This document shows, piece after piece, positions 1 through 9,916 of a stretch of 64,000 nt of DNA. Position 1 is the first letter of the stretch. Every line of letters starts with the position of its first letter. Position numbers and translations under genes: made by a program. Source of the DNA: CAVWCW01 sp963753615 (lineage in GTDB: Bacteria; Pseudomonadota; Gammaproteobacteria; Chromatiales; Chromatiaceae). The notes under the pieces are model-generated. The model saw only the letters and a list, made by a program, of their open reading frames with translations. It was not told the origin of the DNA and did no database searches. The stretch covers positions 124,001 through 188,000 of the forward strand of contig CAVWCW010000016.1 in assembly GCA_963753615.1 (NCBI GenBank), read 5' to 3'.

Positions 1-241
1 GATCCGCCGGAAGGCCCAGCAGGCGCCCGTAATTGGCGATATAGCCCTTGACGAAAACCGGGGGTATCCGGGCGAAGTCTTCTCGCTCCAGGGCCTCGAT
101 CATCGCCTCGCTCAGATGCAACTGATTGGCAACTCTCGGGATTTCCAGCCCCTGGGCCAGACGTGCCTGGCGCAACCGATGGCCGGGGCCCTCGGCTGCA
201 CGCACTGAGGCTTCTGCGTCGTCCAACTGGCCGTCGCTCAT
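1..241 (-). CDS. rodZ: RodZ, N-terminal part (runs off the window)
   Basis: Only the first 80 codons are present, starting at an ATG at 241. The translation opens MSDGQLDDAEASVR and contains a Cro/C1-type helix-turn-helix of the RodZ kind (GHRLRQARLAQGLEIPRVA, then a segment ending GYIANYGRLLGLPAD). RodZ is a bitopic inner-membrane protein that links MreB filaments to the cell-shape machinery. Its transmembrane and periplasmic parts lie outside the window. The start overlaps the pilF stop by four bases (ATGA), as expected in the common rlmN-pilF-rodZ-ispG order, so the genes are probably translationally coupled. Confidence 0.88.
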   Translation of the reverse strand, partial: MSDGQLDDAEASVRAAEGPGHRLRQARLAQGLEIPRVANQLHLSEAMIEALEREDFARIPPVFVKGYIANYGRLLGLPAD

Positions 242-1041
242 CGGTAGTTAGACTCCTGCATCCACTGCACCTCTCGGGAGTCAGGATAGGTCTCGCGCAG
301 GCGCTTGGCGTAACGGTCCGCGGCTCTGCTGTCGCCAAGCTGACGCTCGACCCGCACCCCGAGCCAGAGCAACTCAGCGCTCGGTGGTCCCTCCGCCAGA
401 AAACGCTCCAGGTAGGCGCGGGCCGATAGGCTGTTTCCACGTTCCTGACTCACCAGGGCCATCTGGGCCAGGGCCTGCGAGAAACGCTTCTCACGCTCGA
501 GTGCACGCCGAAAGTAGCTCTCGGCCCGCGACAAATCGCCCTGGAGGCGCAGGCAGATGCCGGCGTTGGTAAGGGCCACTTCGGGGGTGGAATAAAGGGG
601 GTTTTCCAGCGCCTTGTCGTACTGCTGTACGGCCTGCGCGTAGTCGCCTTGGCTGCACAGGAAAGCACCGTAGGCGTTGAGCATATAGGGATTGCGGGGA
701 TCGAGGCGCAGCGATGCCTGGTAGTGCTTCGCTGCCAGCGAGTCCTCGCCCAGGCGCTCGTAGATCAAGGCGATCACGCCGTTGCCTTTGGCATGGTCCG
801 GATCCAGTTCCAGCGCGTACTTGGCTCTCTTCAACGCGGTGGCGACATCGCCTTCCTGCAAATACCCAATCGCCAGATCGACGTAAGTATCCGCCGGACC
901 CGTCTTCTGCGTTACGCCCAGGCTGCCGGTGTCATCCCGCTCGGGGCCGACGCTCGGCAGGCTCTGGCACCCCGTCAGCGCCAGGCCCAGAGCGGCCAAC
1001 GACAGCAGCTGCGTTATAGACTTGCCGCGCCTGCCCTTCAC
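238..1041 (-). CDS. pilF: Type IV pilus biogenesis lipoprotein PilF/PilW
   Basis: This is a 267-residue outer-membrane lipoprotein. It starts VKGRRGKSITQ at a GTG and has a hydrophobic signal ending in the lipobox LTGC near residue 25. The rest is tetratricopeptide repeats (for example LAIGYLQEGDVATALKRAKY and AYGAFLCSQGDYAQAV). In the family PilF/PilW helps the PilQ secretin reach and multimerise in the outer membrane. The GTG start is chosen because the open frame upstream lies inside rlmN and has no plausible signal peptide. The GTGA overlap with the rlmN stop supports this start. It lies in a tight operon with rlmN and rodZ. Confidence 0.9.
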   Translation of the reverse strand: MKGRRGKSITQLLSLAALGLALTGCQSLPSVGPERDDTGSLGVTQKTGPADTYVDLAIGYLQEGDVATALKRAKYALELDPDHAKGNGVIALIYERLGEDSLAAKHYQASLRLDPRNPYMLNAYGAFLCSQGDYAQAVQQYDKALENPLYSTPEVALTNAGICLRLQGDLSRAESYFRRALEREKRFSQALAQMALVSQERGNSLSARAYLERFLAEGPPSAELLWLGVRVERQLGDSRAADRYAKRLRETYPDSREVQWMQESNYR

Positions 1042-2123
1042 AAGCTGACCCCGCTGGGGCTTGCCACGCGCAGCTGGCGCCGGCTGCGGTCCTTTACCTT
1101 GCCCACCAGCTGGCCGCAGGCTGCGTCGATATCGTCGCCCCGGGTCTTGCGGGTGATCGCCACCAGCCCGGCCCGCATCAGGATCTCGCGGAAGCGCGCG
1201 ATGCGCTCGGGCGGCGAGCAGCGGTATTCGGTGCCGGGAAAGGGATTGAACGGGATCAGATTGAGCTTCGAAGGCACCCCTTGCAGGCGCCGGATCAGGG
1301 CGCGGGCCTGGCGGTCGCTGTCGTTGACGCCGTCGAGCATTACGTACTCGAAGGTCACCTTGCGCCTCTTGTCGCCCGCGATGAAGTCGCGGCAGGCCGG
1401 CAGCAACGCCTCCAGCGGGTACTTGCGGTTGACCGGCACCAACTGGTCGCGCAGTTCGTTGTCCGGGGCGTGCAGGGAAACCGCCAGACTGACGTCGCTG
1501 AGCTCGCGCAGGCGCCGCAGGGCCGGCACGATGCCCGAGGTGCTGACCGTGACCCGGTACTTTGAGAGCATGTAGGCCAGATCGTCCTGCATGATGTCCA
1601 TGGCGCTGACCACGGCATCGAAATTGGCCAGGGGCTCGCCCATGCCCATCATTACCACGTTGGTCAGGGGCCGATCCATGGTGCGTACCGCGACCCAAAC
1701 CTGGCCGATGATCTCGGCCACGCTCAGGTTGCGGTTGAAGCCCTGCTGGGCGGTGGAACAGAAGCTGCAGTCCAGGGCACAGCCGACCTGGGAGGAGACG
1801 CACAGGGTGGTGCGCTCCCCCTCGGGGATCATCACGGTCTCGATGCGGTTGTTGCAGTCGAGCTCCAGCACCCACTTGCGGGTGCCGTCCAGGGACGGCT
1901 GCTCGTAGACGATCTCCGGCACCCGGATCTCGGCGATTTCGTGGAGTTGGGCCCGCAACGGCTTACTGATATCGGTCATGGCCGCAAAATCGGTGACGCC
2001 ATGCTTGTGAATCCACTTCAGCACGTTGCGGCCCTGATAGGCCTTGTGCCCGAGCCCCAGGAACCAGGCCTCCATTGCCTTGCGGTCCAGGTTCAGCAGG
2101 TTGATCTTGTCACTAGCGGCCAA
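1038..2123 (-). CDS. rlmN: 23S rRNA/tRNA adenine-C2 methyltransferase RlmN
   Basis: This radical-SAM enzyme methylates C2 of A2503 in 23S rRNA and A37 in some tRNAs, using a two-step mechanism through a methylated cysteine. The [4Fe-4S] motif CALDCSFC and the following GFNRNLSVAEIIGQ stretch are clear, and so is MGMGEPLANF. The 361-residue length is typical. The start is placed at a TTG at 2123 because a GAGG sits five bases upstream. Earlier in-frame ATG codons would add about 40 unconserved residues. It is the first gene of rlmN-pilF-rodZ; a roughly 200-base gap separates it from relA. Confidence 0.93.
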   Translation of the reverse strand: MAASDKINLLNLDRKAMEAWFLGLGHKAYQGRNVLKWIHKHGVTDFAAMTDISKPLRAQLHEIAEIRVPEIVYEQPSLDGTRKWVLELDCNNRIETVMIPEGERTTLCVSSQVGCALDCSFCSTAQQGFNRNLSVAEIIGQVWVAVRTMDRPLTNVVMMGMGEPLANFDAVVSAMDIMQDDLAYMLSKYRVTVSTSGIVPALRRLRELSDVSLAVSLHAPDNELRDQLVPVNRKYPLEALLPACRDFIAGDKRRKVTFEYVMLDGVNDSDRQARALIRRLQGVPSKLNLIPFNPFPGTEYRCSPPERIARFREILMRAGLVAITRKTRGDDIDAACGQLVGKVKDRSRRQLRVASPSGVSL

Positions 2124-2325
2124 TTTTACCTCTACCCTCGGGGTTCGAATCGCTGCGCTGGAAGCGCCGGATGGGAGTGGGGGGCGCCATCTGTGGGGCC
2201 CACGAAATCCAGCCGAATAGTTTACCTTGCCGCGTAAAATCAAGCAATTGCCGAGCCGCCAGAGGTGCTGCTCCCGGAATCCCGCGCGATCCGGGATCGG
2301 AAGGCGGCCCCGGGCCCGCCAGGGC

Positions 2326-4527
2326 TCAGCTCTGGCGCACTACTTTGAGCACCCCCGGCAGCTGGGCGAACTTGGTCAGGAGCCGGTCGAGCTGGGCGAC
2401 ATCATTGATCTCGACCGTAAAGCGCATGCTGGCGGTCTCGGTCTTGCGGTCGGACAGGGTCTGCACCCCGATCACGTCCAGGTCCTCGTTGGTGAATACC
2501 GAGGAGAGGTCGCGCAACAGCCCCTTGCGGTCTTCGGCGCGCACCAGGATATCCACCGGATAAGCGGTGTCCGGCGACTCATCGCCCCAGCTCACCTCTA
2601 CCAGCCGCGCCCGGTCCTCGCCGTCCATGCGCAGCACATTGGCGCACTGGCGACGGTGCACGGTAACGCCCCGCCCGCGGGTGATAAAGCCGACAATCGG
2701 CTCCGGCGGCACGGGTTTGCAGCAGTGCGCCATGTGGGTGAGCACGTCGCCCACCCCCTGTACGATGACATTGCCGCCCCGGGACAGGGGCTTGTCCGGG
2801 GCTTGACGGCTACGCAGCTTGGGCGGCGGGCGAAAGCCCTCCCCGAGGGCCCCGAGCACCTGCAGCGCCGAGAGATCGCCGCGGCCTATGGCGGCGAACA
2901 CGTCCTCGCCCCGTTTAAAGTTATAGTGCCCGGCAATGCGGTCCAGATCGGGCTTCTGCTCGATCCCCAAGCGGTTCAGCTCGCGATCGAGGCTGGCACG
3001 GCCCGCGCTGAGGTGACGGTCGAAATCCTGGCGCTTGAACCACTGGCGCACCCGGTTGCGGGCGCGGGCTGTAACCAGGTAGCCATGCTGGGGGTTGACC
3101 CAATCGCGGCTCGGCTCGCCGTTCTTGGCGGTGAGGATCTCCACCATCTCGCCGCTGCTCAGCTGGTGAGTGAGCGGCACGATGCGGCCGTCCACCTTGG
3201 CCCCGCGGCAGCGGTTTCCAACCTCGCTGTGAATGGCGTAGGCGAAGTCCAGCGGCGTGGCGCCCCGGGGCAGCTCGACGACCTTGCCCTGGGGGGTGAA
3301 CACGTAGACCAGGGCCGGTTCCATTTCCGCCCCCAGGCTGTCCGAGACGCCCGCCTCGCCGCCCTCCTCCTTGAGTTCCAGCCAGTGGCGCATCCACACG
3401 ACGCGGCGGTCGAAATCGGCGTCGTGTCTGGTGTTTTCCTTGTAGCGCCAGTGCGCGGCCACCCCGAACTCGGCGTGCTGGTGCATGTCGCGGGTGCGGA
3501 TCTGAATTTCCAGGGGCTTGCCCTCGGGGCCGACCACTGCGGTGTGGATCGACTGGTACATGTTCAGTTTGGGGTTGGCGATATAGTCGTCGAACTCCCC
3601 GGGGATCGGCTTCCAGAGCCCGTGCACCACCCCCAGGGCAGCGTAGCAGTCGGCGATCTCGTCCACCAGCACGCGCACCGCCAGCACATCGAAGATCTGG
3701 TCGAAGCCGACGCCCTTGCGCTCCATCTTGCGCCAGATACTGTTGATGTGTTTGGGCCGGCCGCTGATCTCGCCACGGATTCCAATGGCGGCGAAATTGT
3801 GCTGTAGCAACTCGATGACCTCGCCGATGAAGCCCTCGCGCTCCTGGCGCCGGCCGTCGAGCAGTTTGGCAATGCGCCTGTAACTGTCCGGCTCCAGATA
3901 GCGCAGGGCCATATCCTCCAACTCCCACTTGATCTGGGCGATACCCAACCGGTTGGCGAGCGGGGCGTAGATGTCCTTGGTTTCGTGCGCGATCGCGACG
4001 CGGGCGGCCTCGCCCAGACCCTTGGCATAGCGCAAGCGGTGCAGTTGGTCGGCTACGACGATCAGCACCACCCGCACGTCGCGCGGGATACCGAGAATCA
4101 ATCGGCGCAGGTTCTCCGCATGCCTGGGGTCGCCTTTGCCGCCATCGCCCCGGTTCTCGCGGGTGAGTTGCTGAATCTGGGCGAGATCCCGGACCATGTG
4201 GGCCACGCCCGCCCCGAACGCCCCTTCCAGTTCCCCGGCTCCCAATTGCGGGTCGTCCCCCACCTCGACCAGGATCGCCGCCAACAGGGTATCCGCATCC
4301 ATGCGCAACTTGGCCAGCATGTCGGCCACCGACAACGCGTGGCGGATACGGATCTCGCCGCTCGCCAGGCACTCCTCGCCATGGTGAGCCAGGACCAGGC
4401 GCCCGGCTTCGCCCAGCATCTTGCGCTCGGCCTTGCTGTAGGCCGGCTGCAGGGCCGCCAGCCAGGCATCCAGATCCTGTTGGTCGAAGCCCTCGCGCAC
4501 CGGCACATGGGAGGTGATGCTTACCAT
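2326..4527 (-). CDS. relA: GTP pyrophosphokinase RelA, (p)ppGpp synthetase I
   Basis: This 733-residue ribosome-associated alarmone synthetase transfers pyrophosphate from ATP to GTP/GDP during amino-acid starvation. In order it shows a pseudo-hydrolase domain in which the His-Asp pair is absent (ILVEVGDDPQ where bifunctional enzymes have an HD motif), the synthetase domain (GRPKHINSIWRKMERKG, FDQIFDVLAVRV, YQSIHTAVVGPEG, EIQIRT), a TGS domain (VYVFTPQGKVVELPRGATP) and a C-terminal ACT domain. The lost HD pair marks it as RelA rather than SpoT. The ATG at 4527 gives the usual family length; a longer frame upstream adds low-complexity sequence. Confidence 0.94.
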   Translation of the reverse strand: MVSITSHVPVREGFDQQDLDAWLAALQPAYSKAERKMLGEAGRLVLAHHGEECLASGEIRIRHALSVADMLAKLRMDADTLLAAILVEVGDDPQLGAGELEGAFGAGVAHMVRDLAQIQQLTRENRGDGGKGDPRHAENLRRLILGIPRDVRVVLIVVADQLHRLRYAKGLGEAARVAIAHETKDIYAPLANRLGIAQIKWELEDMALRYLEPDSYRRIAKLLDGRRQEREGFIGEVIELLQHNFAAIGIRGEISGRPKHINSIWRKMERKGVGFDQIFDVLAVRVLVDEIADCYAALGVVHGLWKPIPGEFDDYIANPKLNMYQSIHTAVVGPEGKPLEIQIRTRDMHQHAEFGVAAHWRYKENTRHDADFDRRVVWMRHWLELKEEGGEAGVSDSLGAEMEPALVYVFTPQGKVVELPRGATPLDFAYAIHSEVGNRCRGAKVDGRIVPLTHQLSSGEMVEILTAKNGEPSRDWVNPQHGYLVTARARNRVRQWFKRQDFDRHLSAGRASLDRELNRLGIEQKPDLDRIAGHYNFKRGEDVFAAIGRGDLSALQVLGALGEGFRPPPKLRSRQAPDKPLSRGGNVIVQGVGDVLTHMAHCCKPVPPEPIVGFITRGRGVTVHRRQCANVLRMDGEDRARLVEVSWGDESPDTAYPVDILVRAEDRKGLLRDLSSVFTNEDLDVIGVQTLSDRKTETASMRFTVEINDVAQLDRLLTKFAQLPGVLKVVRQS

Positions 4528-4680
4528 GATTGAAGTATGGCCCAGGGGTCCACGGCCGAGCGCGCCACTCCCCTGCCCGCCCGAGGCCCGGGAACCCGCG
4601 TCATAACAAGCGCAAAGCCGCCGACCCAAAAAGCAACGCCGTTCTCCGGCTCACTGCTGAAATCCATCCGACGCGGCGGA

Positions 4681-5922
4681 TCAATCCAGTAGATGGCTGA
4701 CCAGGCCATCGGCCAGCTTGGGCTCGAACCAGGTCGATTTGGGCGGCATCACCTCGCCGGCATCGGCGACTGCCATCAGGTCCTCCATCGCGGTAGGGAA
4801 GAGCGAGAAGGCCACTGCCCAGTCGCCGCTGTCGACCCGCGCCTGCAAGGCGTGCAGGCCGCGGATGCCGCCGACAAAGTCGATACGCTCGTCGCGGCGG
4901 GGGTCGACAATGCCGAGCAGGGGCTCGATGATCTCGTTGCCGAGCAGACTGACGTCCAGACGCGACACCGGGTCGTCCCAGGGAATGCGTCCCGGGTCGA
5001 GATCCAGCCGGTACCACTGGCCGGCCAGGTACATACCGAACTGGGCCTGCTTTTCGGGCCGGACCGGCTCGTCGCTGGCGCTTACCCGACAGCGCAGGCG
5101 CACCCGTTCCAGAAAGTTCTCCGCGCTCTGCCCGCGCAGGTCCCTGATCACCCGGTTGTAGTCCAGAATGTGCATCTGATCGTGGGGGAAGATCACCGAA
5201 AGGAAATAGTTGTAGGGCTCGTCGCCGCCGTGCTCGGCATTGGCCTCGCGTCGGCTGGCAGCGACTCTGGAGGCGGCGGCGGAGCGGTGGTGGCCGTCGG
5301 CCACGTAAAGGGAGTCCATGGCATCGAACAGCGCGTCCAGGCGCCCAACCCGGCCGGCGTCGCCGATCACCCAGAGCTGATGGCGCACCCCGTCGCCGGC
5401 GGTGACATCGATCTCGGGGGTGCCCTCGGCAGCCTTCGCCAGCAGGGCATCCACCTCGGCCTGGGCCCGGTAGACCAGAAACACCGGCCCGGTCTGGGCA
5501 TTCAGGGCCTCGACCTGGCGCACCCGGTCGTCTTCCTTCACCGGGCGGGTGAACTCGTGCTTCTTGATCCGATCCCGGTCGTAGGCCTCGACCGAGGCGG
5601 CCGCCACCAGGCCGGTCTGCACCTGCTCGCCCATGGTCAGGCGGTAGACGTAGTAACTCGGGCTTGGATCCTGCGCCAGCACTTGGGCGCGACGCATGGC
5701 CTGCAGGTTCTCCGCCGCTGTTGCGTAGACCTCGGGGGCATAAGGATCGGTGCCCTCGGGCAGATCCACCTCGGGCCGGGATATGTGCAAAAAGCTCCAG
5801 GGTCGGTCTTCCACCTGCTGCCGCGCCTCGGCGGTGCTAAGGACGTCATAGGGAGGCGCTACCACATCGTCGGCGCGTCCGCTGACCGGGCGCAACCCGG
5901 CGAAAGCTCTGATCAGTGGCAT
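4681..5922 (-). CDS. DUF1015 family protein
   Basis: This 413-residue soluble protein matches the widespread DUF1015 family, whose biochemical role is not established. Recognisable features are the N-terminal RAFAGLRPVSGRADDVVAPP with the PPYDVL motif, WSFLHISRPEVDLP, and the central YVADGHHRSAAASR motif. A strong ribosome-binding site (AGGAG) precedes the ATG at 5922. It lies alone between the isc operon and relA, just beyond the isc terminator, so it is probably transcribed separately. I cannot give it a function. Confidence 0.85.
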   Translation of the reverse strand: MPLIRAFAGLRPVSGRADDVVAPPYDVLSTAEARQQVEDRPWSFLHISRPEVDLPEGTDPYAPEVYATAAENLQAMRRAQVLAQDPSPSYYVYRLTMGEQVQTGLVAAASVEAYDRDRIKKHEFTRPVKEDDRVRQVEALNAQTGPVFLVYRAQAEVDALLAKAAEGTPEIDVTAGDGVRHQLWVIGDAGRVGRLDALFDAMDSLYVADGHHRSAAASRVAASRREANAEHGGDEPYNYFLSVIFPHDQMHILDYNRVIRDLRGQSAENFLERVRLRCRVSASDEPVRPEKQAQFGMYLAGQWYRLDLDPGRIPWDDPVSRLDVSLLGNEIIEPLLGIVDPRRDERIDFVGGIRGLHALQARVDSGDWAVAFSLFPTAMEDLMAVADAGEVMPPKSTWFEPKLADGLVSHLLD

Positions 5923-5957
5923 ATTCGGCTCCTAAAGCTGGTTGCACCGGGGCAAAC

Positions 5958-5985
5958 AAAAACGCCGACCCCTCGTGAGTCGGCG
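5958..5985 (-). terminator. Rho-independent terminator of the isc operon
   Basis: Read on the minus strand, a GCGCCGAC...GTCGGCG stem-loop is followed directly by five T residues. It lies about 50 bases past the iscX stop and before the DUF1015 start, so it should end isc operon transcription. Confidence 0.75.
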
Positions 5986-6035
5986 CATTGTTTCAGAACC
6001 CGACCCGCGGGTTCAAGTAGCGGGGTGGTGCCGAG

Positions 6036-6236
6036 CTATTCCCGCTCTTCGATCCAGGCCATCTGGATCGCCTCCAGGATCTTCTCGCCGGAGTGCTCCG
6101 GATCGTCGTCGAACGCGTCCAGGGCGATCACCCAGTTGCGCAGATCTACAAAGTTGACCTTGAGCGGATCCACGTCGGGGTGGGCCTCATCCAGCTCGAT
6201 GGCAACCTCCAGGCTGTCGGTCCATTTCAGGCTCAT
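6036..6236 (-). CDS. iscX: Fe-S assembly protein IscX
   Basis: This 66-residue acidic protein matches IscX/YfhJ across its length (MSLKWTDSLEVAIELDEAH, VNFVDLRNWVIAL, DDDPEHSGEKILEAIQ, ending WIEERE). IscX binds IscS on the face also used by frataxin and modulates cluster assembly; it may act as an iron-dependent adaptor. It is the last gene of the isc operon, 21 bases after fdx, and is followed by a terminator. The tiny size and operon position make the identification secure. Confidence 0.93.
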   Translation of the reverse strand: MSLKWTDSLEVAIELDEAHPDVDPLKVNFVDLRNWVIALDAFDDDPEHSGEKILEAIQMAWIEERE

Positions 6237-6257
6237 CTCGGCTTGTCCCTCTGCAGG

Positions 6258-6596
6258 TCAGTGATGCTCGGACACCATATTGATGGTGTACTTCGGAATC
6301 TCCACAACCAGGTCCTCTTCCCCCACCAGGGCCTGGCAGCTGAGGCGCGACTCGGGCTCCAGGCCCCAGGCCTTGTCCAGCAAGTCTTCCTCGGTCTCCT
6401 CGGCCTCATCCAGGGAGTCGAAACCCTCGCGCACGATCACGTGGCAGGTGGTGCAGGCGCAGGATTTTTCGCACGCGTGCTCGATCTCGATGCCGTGGGC
6501 CAGGGCCGCGTCGCAGATGGTGACCCCCGGTTCGGCATCGATGACCGCGCCTTCGGGGCAGATCTCCTCGTGCGGAAGAAAAATGATTTGGGTCAT
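6258..6596 (-). CDS. fdx: ISC-type [2Fe-2S] ferredoxin
   Basis: This 112-residue ferredoxin supplies electrons for cluster assembly and reductive coupling on IscU/IscA. Cluster ligands are visible as ACEKSCACTTCHV (C-x5-C-x2-C) and the distal Cys in SRLSCQALVG. The MTQIIFLPHEEICPEGAV start and the C-terminal IPKYTINMVSEHH are typical of isc-linked Fdx. It sits between hscA and iscX with short gaps and is part of the same transcript. Confidence 0.94.
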   Translation of the reverse strand: MTQIIFLPHEEICPEGAVIDAEPGVTICDAALAHGIEIEHACEKSCACTTCHVIVREGFDSLDEAEETEEDLLDKAWGLEPESRLSCQALVGEEDLVVEIPKYTINMVSEHH

Positions 6597-6610
6597 TTGG
6601 TTATGTTACC

Positions 6611-8482
<1,872 letters not shown>

Positions 8483-8495
8483 ATGGGGATCTTGT

Positions 8496-9044
8496 TTAAA
8501 GGGCTTCTTCGTCGAGCTCGGCTTCGAGCTGCTCGGCCTGGTCGCGAAGCTTGTGCAAGAACTGCATCTTGCGCAAGGTCTCCCGTGCCAGATCCAGTTG
8601 CTCGCTGCTCGCCGCTTCCAGCTGCAGCGCCAGCTGACCGGTAAGACGCTTCTGACTCGCGGTGATGCGAGCCATCAGGTCTCCGAGCGCCTGATGCGGA
8701 TCGGCCTGGCTGCGGGCGCTGTCGAGTTCCTCACGCAACGCCATCTGCTGCATCAGAAACGCGGCATCGGTGGTGTTGTCCTTTTCGGAGTCGATGTCGA
8801 TGCCGTGGAGGGAAAGCAGATAGCGGCCGCGGCTGATTGGCTCCTTGAGCACTTGGAAGGCCTCGTTGATTCGGGTCGCCGCTTGCATGGACAGACGTCG
8901 CTCGTGATCCGAGGCATTGGCGTAGCGGTCCGGGTGCACCACCCGCTGGAGCTCTCTGAAGCGACTCGCCAGCTCGCCGCCGTCCAGCACAAACCCGACC
9001 GGGAGGCCAAACAGCTCAAAGTAGTTTTTGGAGAAATCCAGCAT
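8496..9044 (-). CDS. hscB: Fe-S cluster co-chaperone HscB
   Basis: This 182-residue J-protein carries the essential HPD tripeptide in RVVHPDRYANASDHERR. A three-helix C-terminal domain, expected to bind IscU, follows (LLSLHGIDID, LREELDSARSQADPHQALG). It stimulates HscA ATPase activity and presents IscU to it. The protein starts MLDFSKNYFELFGLP. It lies between iscA and hscA in the usual order. The length is slightly above that of the 171-residue E. coli protein. Confidence 0.94.
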   Translation of the reverse strand: MLDFSKNYFELFGLPVGFVLDGGELASRFRELQRVVHPDRYANASDHERRLSMQAATRINEAFQVLKEPISRGRYLLSLHGIDIDSEKDNTTDAAFLMQQMALREELDSARSQADPHQALGDLMARITASQKRLTGQLALQLEAASSEQLDLARETLRKMQFLHKLRDQAEQLEAELDEEAL

Positions 9045-9130
9045 CCGCGGGGGTTTCGGTTTGGGTTAGGGGTTGGATCAAAGCGATCAAGCTGCCGGCT
9101 GGCCCCGGACGGAGCCGGCCGCCGCTGGGG

Positions 9131-9454
9131 TCAGACGTTGAAACTCTCGCCGCAGCCGCACTCGCTCTTGACGTTTGGGTTGTTGAACTTGAATCCCTCG
9201 TTCAAGCCCTCTTTGCCGAAGTCGACTTCGGTACCGTCCATGTAGACCAGGCTCTTGGGGTCGATCAGCACTTTGACCCCACGGTCCTCGAAAACCAAAT
9301 CGTCGGGCTCCGCCTCGTCGGCAAACTCCAGCACGTAGGCCATACCGGAACAGCCGGTGGTGCGCACGGCCAAGCGGATGCCTATGCCCTTGCCGCGGTT
9401 GTCCAGGAATCGGCTGACCCGGTCTGCCGCAGCCTCAGTCAATGTAATCGCCAC
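9131..9454 (-). CDS. iscA: A-type Fe-S carrier IscA
   Basis: This 107-residue A-type carrier has the three conserved cysteines that bind iron or clusters: one in RTTGCSGMAYVL and the C-terminal pair in CGCGESFNV. It receives clusters from IscU and passes them to apo-proteins. It lies between iscU and hscB in the isc operon. No truncation or substitution is seen. Confidence 0.94.
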   Translation of the reverse strand: MAITLTEAAADRVSRFLDNRGKGIGIRLAVRTTGCSGMAYVLEFADEAEPDDLVFEDRGVKVLIDPKSLVYMDGTEVDFGKEGLNEGFKFNNPNVKSECGCGESFNV

Positions 9455-9496
9455 GTTCTGCTACTCCCATGCAATTGACCGTCGATGGCGGCCGGC

Positions 9497-9892
9497 TCAG
9501 CCTTGCTGGCCCGGCGCCTTCTTCTTGTCATAGTCGGCAATAGCGGCACGGATGGCGTCTTCGGCCAACACCGAACAATGCACCTTCACCGGCGGCAAGG
9601 CAAGCTCTTCGGCGATGTCGGTATTCTTGATCTCCATGGCCTGATCCAGGGTCTTGCCCTTCACCCACTCGGTGAGCAGGCTGCTGGAGGCTATGGCGGA
9701 ACCGCAACCGTAGGTCTTGAAGCGGGCGTCTTCGATCACGCCCGCGTCGCTGACCTTGATCTGCAGTCGCATTACGTCGCCGCAGGCGGGGGCGCCCACC
9801 ATGCCGGTGCCTACGCTGGTGTCTTCCTTGTCGAAGGCCCCCACGTTACGGGGATTTTCGTAGTGATCCAGTACCTTGTCGCTGTATGCCAT
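9497..9892 (-). CDS. iscU: Fe-S scaffold protein IscU
   Basis: This 131-residue scaffold assembles the [2Fe-2S] cluster from IscS-derived sulfur. All three ligand cysteines are present (GAPACGDVMRLQ, YGCGSAIASSS, KVHCSVLAEDAI), and so is the HscA-recognition motif LPPVK. The start MAYSDKVLDHYENPRNVG is the family norm. It is immediately downstream of iscS. The C-terminus has a few Lys/Gln-rich extra residues of no obvious consequence. Confidence 0.96.
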   Translation of the reverse strand: MAYSDKVLDHYENPRNVGAFDKEDTSVGTGMVGAPACGDVMRLQIKVSDAGVIEDARFKTYGCGSAIASSSLLTEWVKGKTLDQAMEIKNTDIAEELALPPVKVHCSVLAEDAIRAAIADYDKKKAPGQQG

Positions 9893-9916
9893 TTTCTTTG
9901 CTCCCAGGATGCGCGC

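Noticed and set aside
2227..3807. 526-codon plus-strand open frame opposite relA
   Set aside because: It is an antisense shadow in GC-rich coding DNA. It has no family features and relA on the other strand is complete.
4693..6264. 523-codon plus-strand open frame opposite the DUF1015 gene
   Set aside because: Antisense shadow extending through the isc terminator, with no ribosome-binding site.
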